DNA of 64,000 nt, from positions 4,650,001-4,714,000 of the forward strand of contig OX421963.1 in the NCBI GenBank assembly GCA_949128115.1, given 5' to 3'. Position numbers and translations under genes: made by a program. Positions 24,655 to 35,474 of this stretch are shown piece after piece. This DNA is from Anaspis maculata. Its lineage: Eukaryota > Arthropoda > Insecta > Coleoptera > Scraptiidae. The notes below the pieces were generated by a model. The model saw only the letters and a list, made by a program, of their open reading frames with translations. It did no database searches and was not told the DNA's origin. Within the stretch, counting starts at the first letter, position 1; the number at the start of each line of letters is the position of its first letter.

Positions 24655-26850
24655 CCAAAAATCTATCGAGTTCACGAACGGTTCCAAAACGGTTTCAGAA
24701 GTGGAAAGTCCACAACAAGGGCTGCCTACCAGGCCCTAACTGAAATCATAAAATCGAAAAATAAAAGTCAAGAAACTCTGCTGATGTCCTTGGATTGATC
24801 CAAGGCATTCGACCGGGTGGAACGCAGTATTTTGTTGAATGAACTTGAGTGTTGCGGAGTAAGGGGAGTATGTCTTAAACTTATCGAGACATATCTAAAA
24901 GAGAGAAAACAAGCTGTGGTTGAGTATGACGCGCAGGGTGTAGGGTTTCGCTCTATTTTATTTTAATATTCAAGCATGTATTTTAGCTATAAGCGCCGTC
25001 TATATAGCTTTAAAAATTTGTATATGTTCGAATTCTTGGAATGTGTGATTTTACGACATTAGGGTCCGTGCTTTTCGGACGACCGATGGTGGACCGCGGG
25101 GAAGAGGGTGTCTTTAGGAGAGCTAAACACTTCACGAAAGGAGTGCAGGGACTCTCTCGGCTCCTGCTGGCCGGAAGAGTTGTGTTTTTGTTTGTGTATA
25201 TCCATGGTACGTACTGTTATTTATTTTTATGTCTGTACTAAGTTCGTCTCGTTTTTGAACATTGCAATGGATTTTGAATGTACCTAAATTATCATTTCTT
25301 GGGGTAGTTTACATTTTTGTCTAATAAATTTTTAAACGCACGTATTATTTGCTGGTGGCTATTTATAGCACAAACAAGCTCTAAAAGTCTTTGTCTTGAA
25401 GCTGTGTCGGACTAGAATATTTTACCTTGTCTGTACCTTTTATGATGATAATCATGTCATTTCTTTTGTGTAAAATCTGTTTGTTACGTACTAACTTGAC
25501 TGTAATTTTTTGTACGCCGTATTTTGGTCTGTGCCACGATTTGATTTTCATGTAAATTTAATGTCAATTGTCCTCCGTCTGTTTTTGTGACTCAATAATT
25601 TTTTTTCATGTCATTTCGTGCTGCTATTTGATGTACCCATGTATTTTCCACGATCCCCATTGATATTTTATTATTGCAGATTTTATTATACACCTTGTGG
25701 ATTTTATTCCGTATTGATTTTATTTTTATACATTTTATCTCTGATGTTTTTGCATTTATCTACTGATGTTTCTGTGATTTTGTTCTACTAATTTCACGTA
25801 CATTGAATACCTGAAATTATCAGTGAGACATTTTGTCTAATATTTGCGAGTCATCTTCCTTGGACCTAACTCACTGGTTTGTTCGGCGAATTCTTCCAGA
25901 GAGGTGCCTTTTCCGAATTCGTCACTCTCCTTTTTTTCTTTGACTGACAGTTTGACATAATATTTTGTTGTGTTTTAATTGTTTTTATTCATGTTGCTCG
26001 TTTTGTGTCATTTTGCACTCTGTCAGTCCTGTGTTAGGTGTTTTGAGAAAAGAACCATAAAAGGATTATTTTTGCACTTATTTTGTTTGAGTAAATATGT
26101 AAATGTCAGTGCAATGAGCGTGTTTCATTAACCTCCTTCTTCTCTCCCCCCGGGTCGTCTTGTCTCTGAGCAAAAGCGAATCGAAGGGTTTTGAACCGCG
26201 GGTTTCAACGCGGGCGCAACGAAAACAAAAACGGGCACGACGAAGGGTTCCAAATTTCAGATTTCGGACAATCACAAATAGGCCAAATAAATGTCATGTC
26301 AGGGGGGTAAGGGAGAGTATATAACAAGGGAAGAAAAAAATTAAGTCAAATTACTTGGAGATCAGGAGAGGAGTACCTGAAGGCTCCATTTTAGGACCAC
26401 TCCTATATCTCATTTACACGAATGATCTACAAGCTGTCACAAATAGAACAATGGTTCAATACCTACGCTGATGACACATCGCTAGTGTTCAGTGTAGATT
26501 CCATGAATGAGGCTAGCCTGGAAGCGTGGAACACACTTAACTCTCTGGAGAAATGGTTCGCCGCTATTGAGTTGACCCTCAATTCAGAAAAAACTACTCT
26601 CGTAAAATTTGATCACAAAAAAAAGGTAACGTAGGGGACATGCCCGCCAACAATTTGTTCGGTTTCAAATTACAAACCTTCACAAAATTTCTTGGTATCT
26701 TCATTGATCACAGGTTTAGCCAGTTATTGCTACGCTATTGGACAGATTTCCCAGCTTGTTGGTGTTGAAAGTGCCTTGACCGCCTATCATGTCCTGGCTG
26801 AGTCGAGAATCAGGTACGGTGTGATTCTTTGGGGTGATCCAGGACGAAGC
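24655..26850 (+). mobile_element. Decayed LINE reverse transcriptase split by a solo LTR
   Basis: The left part (24655-24938) encodes NGFRSGKSTTRAAYQAL, a palm strand with SKAFDRVERSILL, then CCGVRGVCLKLIETYLKERK. A stop codon interrupts the strand just before SKAFD. After the LTR (24939-26326) it resumes with [20 protein letters not shown], the catalytic box YADDTS near 26466, and LTLNSEKTTLVKF. A ~4-nt insertion precedes YADD and the C-terminal region is partly deleted near 26700. It ends in YGVILWGDP next to gypsy sequence at ~26850. The motifs fit the Jockey/CR1 group; no 3' tail remains. Confidence 0.8.
24939..26326. mobile_element. Solo LTR, 1388 bp
   Basis: The element starts TGTAGGGTTTCGC and ends ATATAACA, so it has TG…CA ends. 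Both sides carry AGGG (24935-24938 and 26327-26330), a 4-bp target duplication, and the LINE reading frame resumes directly after it. There is no internal region. The inverted relative at 28983-30381 matches along its whole length, with frequent substitutions. A separate 4-bp duplication at each copy argues for two independent solo LTRs rather than one large inverted-repeat element. Confidence 0.8.
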
Positions 26851-27046
26851 AGGACAACTTGACGCCGCCGACTTCCATGTCTCTGTCGATGAAGACAGCA
26901 TCGAATACACCTGTTTTGTATCACCATTTAGACAGTACGAGTTTCTGGAGACACCATATGGGTTATGTAATTCACCGGCTATTTTCCAGCGTTTTATCAA
27001 CTATGTTTTCAAAGATTCAATCAGAGACAACATTGTACTGACGTAC

Positions 27047-27253
27047 AGTTGGGAGCGAAATGATTCATACGGCACCGCTAGGAAGTCGGCTGGATTTCAG
27101 AAATGTTAGCTGCTTGGATCGTTCTTGAATGCCAGTTTTGATAACGACCAATCTCTTATCAAAACTGGCATTCAAGAACTGTCCAAGCAGCCAACATTTC
27201 TGAAATCCAGCCGACTTCCTAGCGGTGCCGTATGAATCATTTTGCTCCCAACT
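27047..27253. mobile_element. 207-bp palindromic MITE in gypsy RT
   Basis: The arms are ~98 bp with only about four mismatches, starting AGTTGGGAGCRAAATGATTC and meeting around 27148-27156, leaving a loop of only ~10 bp. A GTAC target duplication flanks it (27043-27046 and 27254-27257). Removing the insert joins the flanking reverse-transcriptase codons in frame. It has no coding capacity. The near-perfect arms imply recent insertion or constraint on the hairpin. Confidence 0.9.
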
Positions 27254-28204
27254 GTACATGAACGATTTGGTTGTTCCAGCGAATAATTTGAACGAAGCGA
27301 TGAGAAGTCTGAAATTGTTCCTGGATCAAGCTGCCAAATTTGGACTAATGATCAACTGGAGAAAATGTCATTTTCTGAAGACTGAGGTTAAATACCTTGG
27401 GCATCTGATGAGCGACGGATTTGTTCGACCTTAGCCAGCAAATACTGCAGCTGTTTCCAAATTCCCAGTACCAACGACTATAAAAGAAGTCCAAAGTTTC
27501 CTTGGACTGACCGGGTATACTTTAGAGAGTTCGTTGAAGACTACTCAAGACAGGCCAAGCCACTCAGCAATATGTTGAAGAAAGACTGCGAACTCCGATT
27601 TGGACGAGAAGAACAACTCTCATTCGATTTACTGGAGAAAAAACTGTGCGGAGAGCCTGTTTTAAAGCTATTCAGTTACGACAAAGAAACAGAGTTGCAT
27701 ACCGACGCAAGTTAGAAGGCTACGGTGCTGTGTTGGTGCAGAGAAACGACTCAGATCAAGAATTTCATCCTACGTATTTCATGAGCAGGAAGACGACGGA
27801 TACCGAAAAACGGTACACTTCCTACGAGTTAGAAGTGTTTGACATCATTGAAGCACTAAAGAAATTCCGCGTCCACCTTTCGGGAACGAAATTCAAGACT
27901 AAAACCGACTGCAAGGTTTTTACTGCTACGATGAACAAGAAAGATTTGTGTACCTGAGTTGCCAGATGGGCTCTGCTACTGGAGGAATTCAATCACGAAA
28001 TAAAACATAATCCTGGTGTTCATATGAAGCATTGCGATGCACTCAGTCGCATTCCAATCTCTTTGATGATCAAGAATGAATTTTTGGGAAGGATCAAAAT
28101 AAACCAACGACAAGATGAGAACTTAAAGATCATTCTCAAGGTTCTGCATTATCAAAAATTTGAAGACTACCTGATCGAAGACGAGATTCTGTATAACGTA
28201 TAAC

Positions 28205-28500
28205 CATTGTATAACTACTCCTAGTAGGCCAGCCGCCGTTCAAATCGTGCAATTTGCGGAAAGGACGGGCAGGTGGCGTGTTCAGCATTTGTCGTTTGGT
28301 CGCTCAAATTACTTATAAATCACGCTGTCTTCAAATTTCAACGTGGCGCCCAACTTACTGATAGATGTTGATGGTCTGGTACAGAAATTTTAATTTTTCT
28401 CATATGCGCTGATAATTTCTTACAAGCTAATTGCTCTAGGCGACATCTAGCGACAAAATTCGAAATTCGAGGCTGACCTACTAGTTAGAGTTATACAATG
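28205..28500. mobile_element. 296-bp MITE with 7-bp target duplication
   Basis: Ends are CATTGTATAACTACTCCTAG on the left and the complement of CATTGTATAACTCTAACTAG on the right. The perfect 7-bp duplication GTATAAC sits at 28198-28204 and 28501-28507; it is 8 bp if one mismatch is allowed. The length suggests a hAT-like element, but the TIR is not the usual CAGxG type, so the superfamily is left open. It lies in the gypsy polyprotein between RNase H and integrase. Confidence 0.85.
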
Positions 28501-28982
28501 GTATAACGAAATTGATGGGAGAAAACTGCTACTTATTCCAGAAGTCATGCAGCTGGAAATCATCAAGACGTCTCACGAAAGTAGCAATTTTGCTTTGGTA
28601 AAGACTAAAGATATGATAATGTAAGACTACTGGCTTAGGAATCTGAAAGATGGGGTCAAACGCTACATCGCAAATTGCATCCCCTGCATATTAGCTAAGC
28701 GAAAAAGGGGTAAACAGAAAGGATTCTTACAGTCCATCGCCAAAGGATCGAAGCCACCAGAAGACTATCACGTCGATCACTTGGGTCCTTTAACAACGAC
28801 TGGCAAATGATAAAAGTAAATCTTCGCCGTGGCTGACGCATTTACGAAATTTGTCTGGATATATCCGACAAAGACAACCAACGCAGGAGAAGCAATAAAA
28901 AAATTGGTTCAGCAGAAGAACATCTTCGGAAATCCTCGAATAATCCTTTCGGACCAGGGCTCAGCATTCCGATCCGAGACTT

Positions 28983-30381
28983 TGTTATATACCCCCCCTA
29001 CCCCCTCTGACATGACATTCATTTGGCTTATTTGTGATCGTCCGAAATCTGAAATTCAGACTCTGGACCCCTTCGTTGGGCCCGTTTTTGTTCTCGTTGT
29101 GTCCGCGTTTGAACCCGCATTTAAAAAACCCTTCGATCCGCTTATGTTCAGGAGTAAGACGATCCGGGGGGAGAGAAGAAGGAACTTATTAAAACACGCT
29201 CACTGCACAGAAATTAACATTTACTCAAGCAAAATAAGTGCAAAATAATTAGTCTTTTATGATTCTTCTCTCAAAACACCTAACACCGAACAGACAGGAT
29301 TATAAAATGACACAAAATGAGCAACATGAACAAAAGTGAGTGGAATATAACAACAAAATATATGTCAAACTGTCAGTCAAAAACAAAGGAGAGTGACGAA
29401 TTCGAAAAAAGGCACCTTAATGGAAGAATTCGCCGAACAAACCAGTGAGTTAGCCCCAGGGAAGAAGACTCGCAAATATAAGACAAAATGACTCGTGACT
29501 TACTGATAATTTCTGGTACTCCATGTACGTGGTTAGTGAACTAAAATCACAGAAACATCAGTAGATAAATGTTGAGACATCAGAAACAAATGTATAAAAA
29601 TAAAATCAATGAGGAATAAGAGTCACAAGGTATAAAAAAAATAAAATATCAATGGGGATCGTGAAACATACAGAGGTACAACGAATATCTGACAAAATTA
29701 GCAGTGAGCATCGAAATGACATGCAAAAAAATATAGAGCCACAAGATCAGACGGAGGACAATTGACATTAAATTCACGTGAAAATCAAATCATGACACAG
29801 ATCAAAATATGACGTACAAAAAATAACAGTCAAGTAAGTACCTAACAAGCAAATTTCACACAAAAGAAATGATATGATCATCATCAAAATAATGACATAA
29901 AATGAAAACAAACAAGCTCAAATTCAGACAAGGTAAAACCTGCGTGTGTTGGAAAATAGACGGCCAGAAAATAATGCGTGCGTTTCAATTTATCAGACCA
30001 AAATGTGGACTACCCCAAGAAATGACAATTTAGGTACATTCAAAATCCACTGCAATGTTCAAAAAGAGACACAATTAACACATACATGTAATAAGAAATA
30101 AATAAATTTATTACGTACCAGAAGCATTACACGAAGAATAACACATCTCTTTCGGCTCGCAGATACCGAAAGAGTCCTCTTGCATTTTGTGCGCCCAGCG
30201 CTAGTTCCCTAGAAGACATAAAATTCCCCTTTCCCCCTGGACCTACGACCAGGCTATGAACCCCACAAATCTCGTCACATTCCAAGACTCGAACATATAT
30301 ACAAATTTTAAAGTTACACACGGCGCGCTTTTAATAAAATTCATGCTTGAATATTGAAATAAAATAAGGCGAGACCCTACA
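28983..30381. mobile_element. Solo LTR, 1399 bp, inverted relative of 24939-26326
   Basis: Starts TGTTATATACCC and ends GACCCTACA, the reverse orientation of the first copy. It interrupts the gypsy integrase. The flanking 4 bp are ACTT and GCTT, a target duplication with one mismatch. Shared landmarks include CATGACATTCATTTGGC, GAATTCGCCGAACAAACCA, AAATGACACAAAATGAGCAAC and GGAATTCGAA-type blocks. Confidence 0.8.
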
Positions 30382-30385
30382 GCTT

Positions 30386-30490
30386 TCAGAAAGTTTTGTG
30401 AAGACGAAAAAATCGAATCTGTTTGAATCACCATAGGAGTGGCACGAGGGAACGGTCAGATTGAACAAATCAACAGAATAATCATTGCCT
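30386..30490 (+). pseudogene. Gypsy integrase continuation
   Basis: Directly after the solo LTR the frame reads FRKFCEDEKIESV, a stop, then ITIGVARGNGQIEQINRIII, the catalytic-core end with the conserved GNGQ-E element of gypsy integrases. Coding similarity fades near 30490. Confidence 0.75.
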
Positions 30491-31640
30491 GCTGCCCCAG
30501 CACCGCACTCCAGTGCGCTGTATCAAGCTACCTGTTGTGAAATGTTGCCGACTATACGCCGTTCGCGATTGTTTTGGATATGACAAAATATTCCGGATTG
30601 CTGGAAATGGAGGAGTATCGATGGAAATTGACCGCTGCACCTGGACCTGACCTGACCGCTGCACCCGGACCAATCCGCCTGAGCTGCCGTCCGCTCCCGA
30701 CTTATCGCGTCCGATGCCGAGTGCTTCTGCGGGTCTGTTAACAAAGAGTTTTGATCCACTTCGAGGAAGCTGCGAGCTAGAAGAGCTCGGTGTAATTTTG
30801 AATGGCGGCAACTGGTTCTGAATTGAGACTCCTCATCCACGGAGAAGTTGCAATTGATGAGGTTTTGGACAGTCAATTTGATCGTGGTAGTGGACGTGTC
30901 AAGAACCGGAAAAATCGAAGCTTTCAGCAAGCTAATTCAAACCTGGTTTCCAGAAGGCCTGGCCTCGTCATGAAAAGTTGGCAATTCTGTCACACGCTCG
31001 ACGCTCAGTCACACGACTCACCTGAAACAAAGAAAAGTCACCTTAGTTATAATATTTTGATTTCCCTCCTGTAGCAGAACTTGAGGAGCAGCTATGATTC
31101 GTGATTCATGGAAGCGTCCCCAGAGAACTGTGGATTGATCCTACCGCTATGATCAAAGAAGATAAGTACCCAATTACTGTGGTGTATCCGATTTCACGTA
31201 AGATGGGATTTTTTTCTACGATTTCTAATAACTTTAGTAGTATAGCTATGAGGATTCTGTACCGTACAGTAGTCTACATCACCGACTAAGAATGCACAGA
31301 AATCTGCATTTCTCTCACATTTGGTAAAGCAATCTTCTAGCGTAAAAAGGAACATGCATCACCAATATCAATATTACTGAAAAAATTGATCATAAACTAG
31401 AATGTATGTGCAACGAATCAGTGGGTTGTCAATTCTCGAAAGTTGTTCACTGGGTGTTCTGTATGTAACGAACTATTGCGTTTCTGCAGAAAACGTTGCA
31501 AGGTGTGACGCAATGAATATCCGATCAGAAAGTCTTGAAATGAGGAATGACTCTGAAGTTATTTAGTGAATTATGTGCATCCGCAATGAATCATCGTGTT
31601 GATAATTCTTGAGAGTTTCTCATAAGTTTCTTAAAACCCG
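30491..31640. other. Unassigned; weak open frames
   Basis: A 135-aa frame on minus (30523-30930) and a 90-aa frame on plus (30802-31074) overlap each other. The minus frame has a short direct repeat (GCACCTGGACC/GCACCCGGACC around 30635-30675). Neither has a domain that I recognise. The stretch may be leader or gag sequence of an unassigned retroelement. Confidence 0.25.
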
Positions 31641-32135
31641 TTGATGTTGCGTCGCGATCCTTCTAGAGGCCGTAGAGTCTAAGCCCTTCTATGATGAGTA
31701 CCAGCCCACTTGGATGATACCGAGTCGAAGCACCGGCTGATGCGCCTCAGCCCCCTAGAGGAAGTCGAGTTGAGACCCTTTGAAGACGCGTTTTGATCCC
31801 TTTAAAGAAAGTTGAGTCGAGATCCTTTCAGGTAAGGTTTTGACCCGCCTAGAGGGTGACGAGTTGCTACTCTTTGAGTTGCAACCCACCTGTATGATGT
31901 AGTGTCAAAGCCCTTGGGTGTGGTGTCTCGATCCGCCTCCGGGAGTCGAGTCGAAACCCTCCGACGAAGAGTTCTATCCTTTGTCAGATAGTTGTGCCAA
32001 GGCCCTTCCGGTGTCGAGTTTCGATCCATCTCCAAGTCGTAGAGTTGGGATCCGTTGGTGATGTGCTTCGATCCCCCTCCAGGATGCTGGGTCGCGATCC
32101 TTCGACAAAGAGTTTCAACCCATATCCATAATTTG
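31640..32135. repeat. Degenerate minisatellite, ~55-65 bp periodicity
   Basis: The motif GTCGAGTCGAAACCCT-CGA (variants GTTGAGTCGAGATCCTTTC, GTCGAGTTGAGACCCTTTGA, CTGGGTCGCGATCCTTCGA) alternates with AAGAGTTTYGATCC and CCTCCRGG boxes about eight times. Copies are diverged and unequal in length, so this is an old array. No long reading frame is kept throughout. Confidence 0.7.
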
Positions 32136-32140
32136 TACTG

Positions 32141-33593
32141 AACTACGCAACGAAATTATTGTCGTACTCCAAATTTCACCCTTCTTCAAAACAAGAGGGC
32201 TCCCGACTGGTTTGAGCAATTTCAATTCTGCTTGGAGCATTTGAGAGCTTGATTCTCTAGGTATAGAACTGCGTCAATTTGAAAATTGATATATGTCAAC
32301 TTGAGTTCCTACAGGGTGTTAAAGAAAGTAGTGCAACATTTATAAAGTTTGACATTCTCCCATTTGAAATAAAACTGTTTCTTTCGAATTTCAACATCAA
32401 CGGCATGTAGCTAAAGTTCATGTCTCGAAACGGTTTTTGATTTATCTCTCTATCCCTTTCATTCACAGGATGGTATCGAAACGACGACTTTTTGGTCTTC
32501 TTTTTTCTTTACCAATTTCCTGAATCCAAGGCTCATATTGAAGCCGAAGCTCTAGTTGAAAAAACCCAATAAACATAATCGACTCAAGACCAACATTCAA
32601 AATATAGGGTGGCATTAAAAGTGACATACGAATTTATCTGTCCAGGAATCCGACCGGGTGGAGAATCGAAAGAAAAACAACATTGTTTTCGGATGAGGGA
32701 TTCATTCTGAACACTCTTTGATGTTGCATAATTGATTGTCACCAGAATGATCGATGGAGGGACCAAATCGAGTATTTCTGAGAGAATCAGCTTCCTCGCT
32801 GGTCTGGAAATGTTCGTAACCAACGATACAAAATTCGGAACAATCGGGAACAGACAGTTCTCTAAGCTCCGTTTTCCATAATATTGGTTACGGCATTTGC
32901 AGGTGAGTTATAGCGCTGCTTCTCCTTGGAAAACATGCAGCTGCAATTAGGACCCTGCATCCAAAGTTCTTGCAACAATCAATCATGATACATCAAAGAG
33001 TGTTCAGAATGAATGGCTCATCCGAAAGCAATGTTGATTTCCATTTAATTCTCTACCCGGTCGGATTCCTGGACAGATATATTCATCTGTCACTTTTGAT
33101 GCCACCCTATATTTTGAATGTTGGTCTTGAATCGATTATGTTTATTGGGTTCTCTTACCTAAGGCTTTAGCATCAATATGAGCCCTGGATTTAGAGAATT
33201 GGTAAAGAAGGGAAAATGTTATCACCAGAAGATAACAGAGAAAAAGTCGTTTTTTCGATAACACCCTGTAAATAAAAGAGATAGAGAGATAAATCAAAAA
33301 CCGTTTCGAGTTATGAACTTTAGCTACATGCCGTTGATGTTGAAATCTAAATGAAACGGTCTTATTTCAAATGGTAGTATGTCAAACTTTATGAATGTTG
33401 CACTACTTTCTTCAACACCCTGAAGAAATTCAAGTTGGAATCTATCAGTCTTTGAATTGATACGATTCTATACCTAGAGAAACAAGCTCTCAAATGCTTT
33501 CAATAGAATTGAAATTGTTCAAGCCAGTCGGTAGTTTTCTTGTTTTGAAAAAGGGTCAAATTTGAAGTACGACAATAATTCCGTTGCGTAGTT
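32141..33593. mobile_element. Foldback element, ~600 bp arms
   Basis: Left end AACTACGCAACGAAATTATT matches the complement of the right end at 33593. Pairing continues through GTCGTACTYCAAATTT, TCTAGGTATAGAA, ACAGGGTGTT-AAGAAAGTAGTGC, AACATCAACGGCATGTAGC, CGAAACGGTTTTTGATTTATC and TCGATTCAAGACCAACATTC. A CAGGGTGTT/AACACCCTG pair lies ~180 bp inside each end and may be the boundary of a nested element (about 32313-33421). The ~200-bp centre is noncoding. Confidence 0.8.
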
Positions 33594-35329
33594 TACTTGG
33601 GTTCACAGGAATATCTGGGGAGTGATGTATCCGAGTATCGCAGGGACATATCCTTATCGTTGAGTGGAACATCCAATGTTTATATACCTGAATAAAATAT
33701 CAGACTTGTAGATCAGTAGATGTGAAAACTCCATCCAGATAACTAATAGCTCTGAGGATCGTTCAGCAATATTTTTGATCCATCTCTTGAAATTCATGAA
33801 GCAAGATTGCCAAGAACCATGGATGGACTTTGCCAAGTGGAGCGATATTTCTGATCTGTAAGCATTTTTACAGTATATTTGAGTATAAATCAAAACTCAG
33901 CCAGCTGAGTATGAAGTATTTTCTCCAAGGAGCTCTACAAAACTTCCCGAGCCTTGCAACGCGAAGTCGGTGAAAACTACCTGGCCGTGTTTTGCAAGTT
34001 TTGCGGGGATGTTTCTCTTCCATGTTTAGATTTACCCGGAACTTTAATTTAATAATTCGCGCGCTTACACAAACGCCCCCCAGGGCGCCACTAAACAAAA
34101 CAATTACGATTCGCGAGCAATAAAAACTTTCCACTCGTTTTCCTCCCACTGCTCCCCATTCTTCTCCTTATACTCTAGCTGCTGGCTGCATTAATTTGCA
34201 TTCCGCAAGAGCAAGAGCAAGATGATGAATTTCTAGCACTGTTTCTTGTGGAAATAACCAACACCCCAAGCTAGTATGAGCCTTTTTGTAAAAAAAAAGT
34301 ATTTTCACTTGACGACACTTAGCGACCTTTGGCTCCCGGACAATATGGATGGAGTAGAGGAGGAGGATTTTCATTAGCCCAGAACTATGCAGCAGTTGAG
34401 CAATGCTCCTTATGGCTGATTTTTGGAAGCTTCAAGATCTCTTGAATTATTCTGACAATTCTTGAGCTTTACAGTGATTTTCGTAGACTGTAAATTTCTT
34501 GCAGTGGATTTACAGAGCTTCCATTTTCTCGAAAGATTATATGATCTGTAGAATAGATCCAACTCTATAGCTGACTGACATTTGGACACAACCTTGACCG
34601 CCTAGTAGCCCAGGTATATCAGGTTTTAACCCGCAACAAATTCCCACAAAGCTGAAATTTGATATACAGGCCTTGTGAGACCTAAGGAATAACATATCAA
34701 AATACTTGGTGGCACACCCTAGTGCGTCATTGATTGTGGGGGAGGGGGCTGAATATTGCCATTTTGAATGCGTAAATGACACCCTGTAGCTCATATAAAT
34801 TTAAAAAAAATCATATTTAGATGCCTCAAGGCTTCACAATATTTGCTTGACGTTTGAATTGTTGAAAAGTAGTTTGGGTTGCCTGGAAAAAAAAAGATCG
34901 GCAAAACTTATTTTGTTTTTCTCTCAAAAACCTCGGATTGATATCGGCAAGTGTGGTATCGTTTCCAACTAAATCCTGGCCTCTGATATCAAATATGGTG
35001 TTTGAAATTGAATTGAAACACGATTGAACAAGTTTCACTGAAAAAACGACGATTTTTGCCATCTGAAATTGTCGTTTTGTAATTTCGGTTTCCGTATGGT
35101 TAGGATCATCTCAATTGAGTATTTCCAACAGAATTCATTGTTCTCAACCATTTTATACCTGAAAACGATAAAAACAATGTGCCTGTATTCATTACAAGAT
35201 CAAAACATTGGTCTGTTGTGAAAGTGATTAAATGCTTTATTTTCTCCCGAAAATGCATAGAATTTTTGCATTTTTTTTTTTTACTGATGAATGATGAAGC
35301 GGTTCCACTGTTTTTGTGTGTAATACTAA
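33594..35329. other. Unassigned with one dispersed repeat
   Basis: About 33600-34560 looks complex and gene-free. Around 34590-34720 lies a minus-oriented copy of a dispersed repeat (landmark TATTTTGATATGTT … CAGCTTTGTG) that is also at 36146-36330 and 36508-36660. CACCCTGTAG near 34786 resembles a CAGGGTG-type end. No gene seen. Confidence 0.4.
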
Positions 35330-35471
35330 CCTCGGGTTCCACCAAACTTTCATCAACGCGATGACTTTATCACTCTGATAGTAACTGAGCAACTGGCCAT
35401 CCTATTGGCTGGTACATAGCAACTAGCGTGATAGATTTAATCTGCTCTTGAAATTTTGGTGGAACCCGAGG
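35330..35471. mobile_element. 142-bp MITE with TAA target duplication
   Basis: Ends CCTCGGGTTCCACCAAA and its complement are a perfect 17-bp inverted repeat. TAA flanks both sides (35327-35329 and 35472-35474). A 3-bp TWA duplication is characteristic of PIF/Harbinger elements, so a nonautonomous Harbinger derivative is the best inference. There is no coding sequence. Confidence 0.8.
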
Positions 35472-35474
35472 TAA

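Larger units (their letters stand above)
26851..28982 (+). pseudogene. Ty3/gypsy pol fragment (RT, RNase H, integrase)
   Basis: The fragment begins inside reverse transcriptase (EDSIEYT … YGLCNSPAIFQRFIN near 26900-27000). The catalytic tetrad is split by a MITE at 27047-27253 and reads YMND rather than YxDD. Next come KYLGHLMSDG, an RNase H domain with TDASLEGYGAVL-like sequence near 27700 and SYELEVFDIIEALKKFR, then HNPGVHMKHCDALSR. The integrase zinc region and core follow after a second MITE (28205-28500) with DHLGPL and FAVADAFTKFVWIYP. There are several stops and frameshifts. The integrase is cut by the solo LTR at 28983 and resumes at 30386. Confidence 0.85.

Noticed and set aside
24935..30385. 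One 5.4-kb element with 1.39-kb terminal inverted repeats
   Set aside because: Each copy has TG…CA ends and its own 4-bp duplication, and each interrupts a different reading frame that resumes afterwards; two solo LTRs fit better.
30523..30930. 135-aa minus-strand frame as a possible gag or host exon
   Set aside because: No recognisable domain, and it overlaps an equally long plus-strand frame; left as unassigned.
31640..32135. CRISPR-like spacing of repeated boxes
   Set aside because: Units are degenerate and irregular, without identical repeats separated by unique spacers, and the context is eukaryotic.
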